This document shows positions 35,777-38,430 of a DNA stretch of 38,430 bases, one piece after another. Position numbers and translations under genes: made by a program. The first letter of the stretch is position 1, and every line of letters begins with the position of its first letter. Source of the stretch: Paludibacteraceae bacterium. Its GTDB lineage: Bacteria > Bacteroidota > Bacteroidia > Bacteroidales > Paludibacteraceae. The DNA is taken from NCBI GenBank assembly GCA_024401515.1, contig JAKSKY010000013.1, forward strand, positions 1 to 38,430, written 5' to 3'. The notes under the pieces are model-generated. The model was given only the letters and a program-made list of their open reading frames with translations, had not been told where the DNA came from and made no database searches.

Positions 35777-35833
35777 GAGTATTTGCTCCAATATATGACG
35801 AAGTCTATCAACATCTCTAATTATTTCTCTCAT
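35777..35833 (-). pseudogene. N-terminal stub of a HEPN (DUF86) toxin gene
   Basis: Starting at the ATG that overlaps the end of the MNT gene, the frame reads MREIIRDVDRLRHILEQI, the usual beginning of a HEPN/DUF86 protein. It then runs directly, with one further codon, into the signal peptide of the OmpA-like protein. The rest of the HEPN domain, including the RX4-6H RNase motif, is missing. The position matches the normal order of MNT-HEPN pairs. The assignment rests on 18 residues and gene order. Confidence 0.5.
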
Positions 35834-36116
35834 AGACCAGAACTTTATCTTTGTTGGCGGAATCAACAGCGAAAGGCAATAATGAACCCTCTTCAACCAA
35901 GTCAACTTCGCAACCCAGCAAATCCTGAAGTTGTTGCTTGATACTAACTATTGTAAACAATCCAACACGAAAGTTTTTCCTATCATATTGCACAAGGATA
36001 TCCACATCACTTTCCGAAGTCTCCTCACCTCTTGAGTAAGATCCGAACAGCCATGCTTTCTCCACGGGTTGCGTCTTGAAGAACTTTCTAATATTTTCCA
36101 CTACGTTAGTATTCAT
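35817..36116 (-). CDS. MNT-type nucleotidyltransferase (MntA-like antitoxin)
   Basis: The start gives MNTNVVENIRKFFKTQPVEK and 99 residues, normal for minimal nucleotidyltransferases. The catalytic pattern GSYSRGEETSESDVDILV has GS at 25-26 and the metal aspartates D37 and D39. MntA proteins add AMP residues to, and so neutralise, a HEPN RNase (HepT) encoded next door. Here the HEPN gene is only a stub, so this is an orphan antitoxin. A TATATTTG element lies about 30 bases upstream. Confidence 0.85.
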   Translation of the reverse strand: MNTNVVENIRKFFKTQPVEKAWLFGSYSRGEETSESDVDILVQYDRKNFRVGLFTIVSIKQQLQDLLGCEVDLVEEGSLLPFAVDSANKDKVLVYERNN

Positions 36117-36143
36117 CCAATCACAAGTTGAATTATTCTCCCA

Positions 36144-36151
36144 CAAATATA
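36144..36151 (-). promoter_or_regulatory. Candidate -7 promoter element of the MNT gene
   Basis: TATATTTG on the minus strand matches TAnnTTTG and lies 28 bases before the ATG. A matching -33 TTTG is not evident. The terminator hairpin of the previous module lies just upstream. Confidence 0.45.
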
Positions 36152-36181
36152 ATCAAAAATACGACATCATAAAATAACATT

Positions 36182-36207
36182 AGAGGCACCCGTTTGAGGT
36201 GCCTCCA
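36182..36207 (-). terminator. GAGGCACC hairpin after the DUF3990 module
   Basis: GAGGCACC and GGTGCCTC pair over 8 bp around CGTTTGA, followed on the minus strand by TAATGTTATTTTAT. It probably ends the three-gene module. The flanks and stem are nearly the same as those of the hairpin at 37171-37193. Confidence 0.65.
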
Positions 36208-36218
36208 ATCATTACATC

Positions 36219-36431
36219 TTACGACTGCCAAATCTCATACAACGCCACGGCACCGTAATGCCAATATTTCGTTTCCTCCACCTGAAGCATTTTATATACA
36301 TCGGAAGCATAAAACAACCGCATCGCTTCCATTATTGAACAGTGATGTTCCTCTGAATAGATCGCAGAAACAGCAGCCACCTTACCAGGCAACAATAAAT
36401 AAAGATTATCACCGTTGATTTCGAGATTCAT
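36219..36431 (-). CDS. Small protein, third gene of the DUF3990 module
   Basis: A 70-residue protein with MNLEINGDNLYLLLPGKV at the start and MEAMRLFYASDVYKMLQVEE near the middle. I do not recognise it firmly, but small proteins of this type occur next to DUF3990 and DUF3791 genes in Bacteroidetes. Its ATG overlaps the stop of the DUF3990 gene by 4 bases (ATGA), so it is translationally coupled. It may be the antidote or partner of the transferase-like protein, which is inference. Confidence 0.7.
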   Translation of the reverse strand: MNLEINGDNLYLLLPGKVAAVSAIYSEEHHCSIMEAMRLFYASDVYKMLQVEETKYWHYGAVALYEIWQS

Positions 36432-36925
36432 CGGATTTCAATTTTTACGGATTCTACAAATTTCAGATACGTCAATGCCGTTGGAGTGTGAAACAAAAGT
36501 TGATCCACCAGCACGTATGTTTTAAGTTCACGAATCAGTTCCTGTTTATTCAACAAACCGCTCTCATACAAAGCAAAAGCCGCATAAACCTTGTCATTGG
36601 CCACTGGTCCATACACAAAATCGAATGTGTGGTTATAGAGTCTGTCGTTACGGTTGCTATTCACAAAATCAACCCATTCTTCCGTAGGGCCTTCAAACCA
36701 TAACGCATTGTTGTTTCTGACCTCACCCAAATCAACTTCGTAAACATTCACATAACCATACAATGGACTTTCTTTGTCCTTTTTTTGTCGAATCACCCAG
36801 TTCTTTGCCTGATCCCAATTAGTTGTGGTATAAAAACCTTTCCCGTAATCAAGCGTCCGATTAGGCTCCAATATTTTAGGAGATGACACTATTTCAAGAC
36901 TTCCATGATACAACTTTGTTTTCAT
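36428..36925 (-). CDS. DUF3990 protein, ADP-ribosyltransferase-like fold
   Basis: The 165-residue protein has LYHGS (5-9) and DYGKGFYTTTNWDQAKNWV (about 26-44), the two landmark segments of DUF3990. They resemble the NAD-binding H and Y motifs of ADP-ribosyltransferases. The third catalytic residue cannot be assigned by eye. It is flanked on both sides by small coupled genes, all with ATGA overlaps, as in toxin-antitoxin-like modules. A toxin role is plausible but not shown by the sequence. Confidence 0.8.
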   Translation of the reverse strand: MKTKLYHGSLEIVSSPKILEPNRTLDYGKGFYTTTNWDQAKNWVIRQKKDKESPLYGYVNVYEVDLGEVRNNNALWFEGPTEEWVDFVNSNRNDRLYNHTFDFVYGPVANDKVYAAFALYESGLLNKQELIRELKTYVLVDQLLFHTPTALTYLKFVESVKIEIR

Positions 36926-37140
36926 GACGCGCTTCCTTTATTTATATAATTATCAATCTCCTCCAACAGCCATTGCCGACTCTGGGTGTGCAACACTTCA
37001 AAATTATCCATAAGGTATTCAGTCACGCCTCTTTCAAAAAAAAGAGAAGCAACATCGGCACCATCCATACCTTTCATTGTCTTATATTGCTCGATACAAA
37101 AAGACAAGAAATAAGACTTGTCAAATTCTTCCTTGGACAT
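36922..37140 (-). CDS. DUF3791 family small protein
   Basis: The ATG start gives MSKEEFDKSYFLSFCIEQYK and 72 residues; an in-frame TTG seven codons upstream is possible but less likely. The segments FCIEQYKTMKG, ASLFFERGVTEYLMDNFEVLH and TQSRQWLLEEIDNYI match the DUF3791 pattern, which commonly precedes DUF3990 genes. The stop overlaps the DUF3990 start by 4 bases. It is probably the first gene of a coupled three-gene unit. No promoter is clear between it and guaA. Confidence 0.78.
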   Translation of the reverse strand: MSKEEFDKSYFLSFCIEQYKTMKGMDGADVASLFFERGVTEYLMDNFEVLHTQSRQWLLEEIDNYINKGSAS

Positions 37141-37170
37141 ATGGCTAAATGATTTTTTCAAATTACAATT

Positions 37171-37193
37171 AGAGGCACCCTTTCGGATGCCTC
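37171..37193 (-). terminator. GAGGCACC-type hairpin after guaA
   Basis: GAGGCACCC and GGATGCCTC (9 positions, 8 paired) surround TTTC, giving a GAAA loop in the minus-strand RNA, followed by TAATTGTAATTTG. It lies 22 bases after the guaA stop and probably ends that transcript, though the U-run is weak. The sequence ATTAGAGGCACC...TGCCTCCAAT is repeated at 36179-36209. Confidence 0.6.
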
Positions 37194-37215
37194 CAATATA
37201 ATAAAGAACAAATAA

Positions 37216-38430
37216 TTACTCCCACTCAATGGTTCCCGGTGGCTTGTGAGTCACATCGTACCACAAAGAGCCTGCGCCCTCTGCCACGAATCGGCCCCAA
37301 AGACCTGCCAACAACTTTTGGTCAATCTCCGCAAAGTTCGCGGTCATCGCCTCTGAAGAGTTGACCGGACGCATCACGATACAAGGTTTGTTAGCCACGG
37401 TCAAAGGCACTGAAACGACTGGCATCTGCCAGATGGACTCATACAAGTTGTTCTCTTGCAAAAACTCAGTACAGATATTATCGAACTTACGCAATACATC
37501 GAACTTATCCTTGGTAGCGTATTGAGCAATCAATTTAGGGTCCTCATTAGCAGCGGTACCCACTTGCCAGATTACACGGTTGATCACCTTGAAACGGTTC
37601 ACCAACTCGGTGCTGAACTTCTCACATTGCTTCCAAGTAAGGTTTTGGGTAGTCAACAAGAATGGTTGGGCGTATGTACGTCCGTCACCCTGGACACCCA
37701 CACTCTTGATAGGAAGGATCTTTCCTTCAATATTGTTCTCCTTCAAATATTCTGCCAAGCCTGGCACCTCTTCCATCTTCGCGAACTCACCTTTACCATC
37801 GGTGCAGAGCAAACGCACGCCAAGACCTGGACCAGGGAATGGATGTCTCCATACCAAATTGTGAGGAATACCTAACTCCTCGCCCAACATACGGACCTCA
37901 TCCTTATACAAGTCAGCCAATGGCTCCAACAGCAATCCTTGCGCCATCAAATCCATCACCTCCTTCACACGGTTGTGGTGAGTCTTGATCAAGTCCGCAT
38001 TCTTGGTACCTCCACTCTCGATGGTGTCTGGATAGATGGTACCTTGCGCGATCATCCACTCCTTTGGATCGAGGTTCAACTTGGACATCTCCTCATCCTT
38101 CACCACCAAGAAGGTAGCGCCGATGATCTTACGCTTCTGCTCCGGTGCGGTGATGCCCTCCAATCTGCTCAAGAATGAGTTGGTAGCGTCCACCACACGA
38201 AGGTTGTTCATTCCCTCCGCCTTCAAGAAATCGATGATCTTAGCGGACTCGTCCATACGCATCATACCGTTATCGATATGCAAGCCCATCACACGGTCCG
38301 TACCCAAGACACGGTTCAACAAGACAAAGGCCACGGTGCTGTCCACACCACCGGAAACCAACAAGAACACCTTGCGGTCGCCCACCTCTCTCTTGATCTT
38401 CTCGGAGATCAAAGGCATATAACTCTTCAT
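37216..38430 (-). CDS. guaA: GMP synthase, ATP-pyrophosphatase and dimerisation domains, 5' end missing
   Basis: The visible 404 residues cover the synthetase part of GuaA, which adenylates XMP and transfers ammonia to form GMP. The P-loop LLVSGGVDSTVA is near residue 23, WMIAQGTIYPDTIESGG follows, then HPFPGPGLGVRLL and the conserved end THKPPGTIEWE. The frame reaches the right edge at an ATG, so it cannot be seen whether an amidotransferase domain precedes it in the same gene or is encoded separately. The protein is somewhat divergent from enterobacterial GuaA. The gene ends just before a hairpin. Confidence 0.95.
   Translation of the reverse strand: MKSYMPLISEKIKREVGDRKVFLLVSGGVDSTVAFVLLNRVLGTDRVMGLHIDNGMMRMDESAKIIDFLKAEGMNNLRVVDATNSFLSRLEGITAPEQKRKIIGATFLVVKDEEMSKLNLDPKEWMIAQGTIYPDTIESGGTKNADLIKTHHNRVKEVMDLMAQGLLLEPLADLYKDEVRMLGEELGIPHNLVWRHPFPGPGLGVRLLCTDGKGEFAKMEEVPGLAEYLKENNIEGKILPIKSVGVQGDGRTYAQPFLLTTQNLTWKQCEKFSTELVNRFKVINRVIWQVGTAANEDPKLIAQYATKDKFDVLRKFDNICTEFLQENNLYESIWQMPVVSVPLTVANKPCIVMRPVNSSEAMTANFAEIDQKLLAGLWGRFVAEGAGSLWYDVTHKPPGTIEWE

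Noticed and set aside
22521..36151. Repeated TATATTTG sequences as a dispersed repeat
   Set aside because: They are exact -7 promoter elements in front of genes, which explains the recurrence.

Overview
The window comes from a member of the Bacteroidetes, most probably order Bacteroidales; the genus cannot be fixed from sequence alone. Evidence: the str and S10 ribosomal clusters are joined (rpsL-rpsG-fusA-rpsJ-rplC...) with no tuf; several promoters match the Bacteroidetes form TTTG / TAnnTTTG; a SusC/RagA-type plug sequence, a WG-repeat protein and a streptopain-type C10 peptidase are present; most starts lack Shine-Dalgarno sequences.

Layout. (1) 1-9222, minus strand: one long translation operon, transcribed from a promoter near 9290 and running rpsL, rpsG, fusA, rpsJ, rplC, rplD, rplW, rplB, rpsS, rplV, rpsC, rplP, rpmC, rpsQ, rplN, rplX, rplE (cut by the window edge). 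(2) 9223-9439: divergent promoter region. (3) 9440-12708, plus strand: a PgpH-like 7TM-HD cyclic-di-AMP phosphodiesterase, a palindrome and a strong terminator, then an unrecognised 374-residue protein. (4) 12718-22475, minus strand: a probable operon of WG-repeat exported protein, priA, DEAD-box helicase, low-molecular-weight tyrosine phosphatase, multi-membrane-span protein (DUF6057-like) and a TolB-like lipoprotein carrying a heme-c motif. (5) 22602-31810, minus strand: a voltage-gated cation channel, a giant alpha-2-macroglobulin-like protein and a C10 cysteine protease. (6) 31920-35138: a truncated HD-phosphohydrolase remnant, a small two-span membrane protein, a short Dxs-like enzyme and an FMN-dependent reductase. 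(7) 35306-37140, minus strand: accessory genes, comprising an OmpA-like protein, an MNT nucleotidyltransferase antitoxin whose HEPN partner is reduced to an N-terminal stub, and a compact three-gene DUF3791/DUF3990 ADP-ribosyltransferase-like module. (8) 37216-38430: guaA, cut by the window edge.

The most striking object is the 2033-residue protein at 23581-29682. It is an alpha-2-macroglobulin with its thioester motif (CNEQ), into which a carboxypeptidase-regulatory-like domain plus a complete SusC/RagA TonB-receptor plug have been placed just before the A2M core, with no beta-barrel. Its upstream neighbour is a secreted C10 protease, so a protease/trap pair is possible. Other points of interest are an EDW-type selectivity filter in the channel, GAGACG palindromes used as terminators, a foldback inverted repeat at the breakpoint of the HD remnant, and twin hairpins bracketing the DUF3990 module. 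No stretch longer than 300 bases lacks a gene. I saw no tRNA, rRNA, CRISPR array or transposase.
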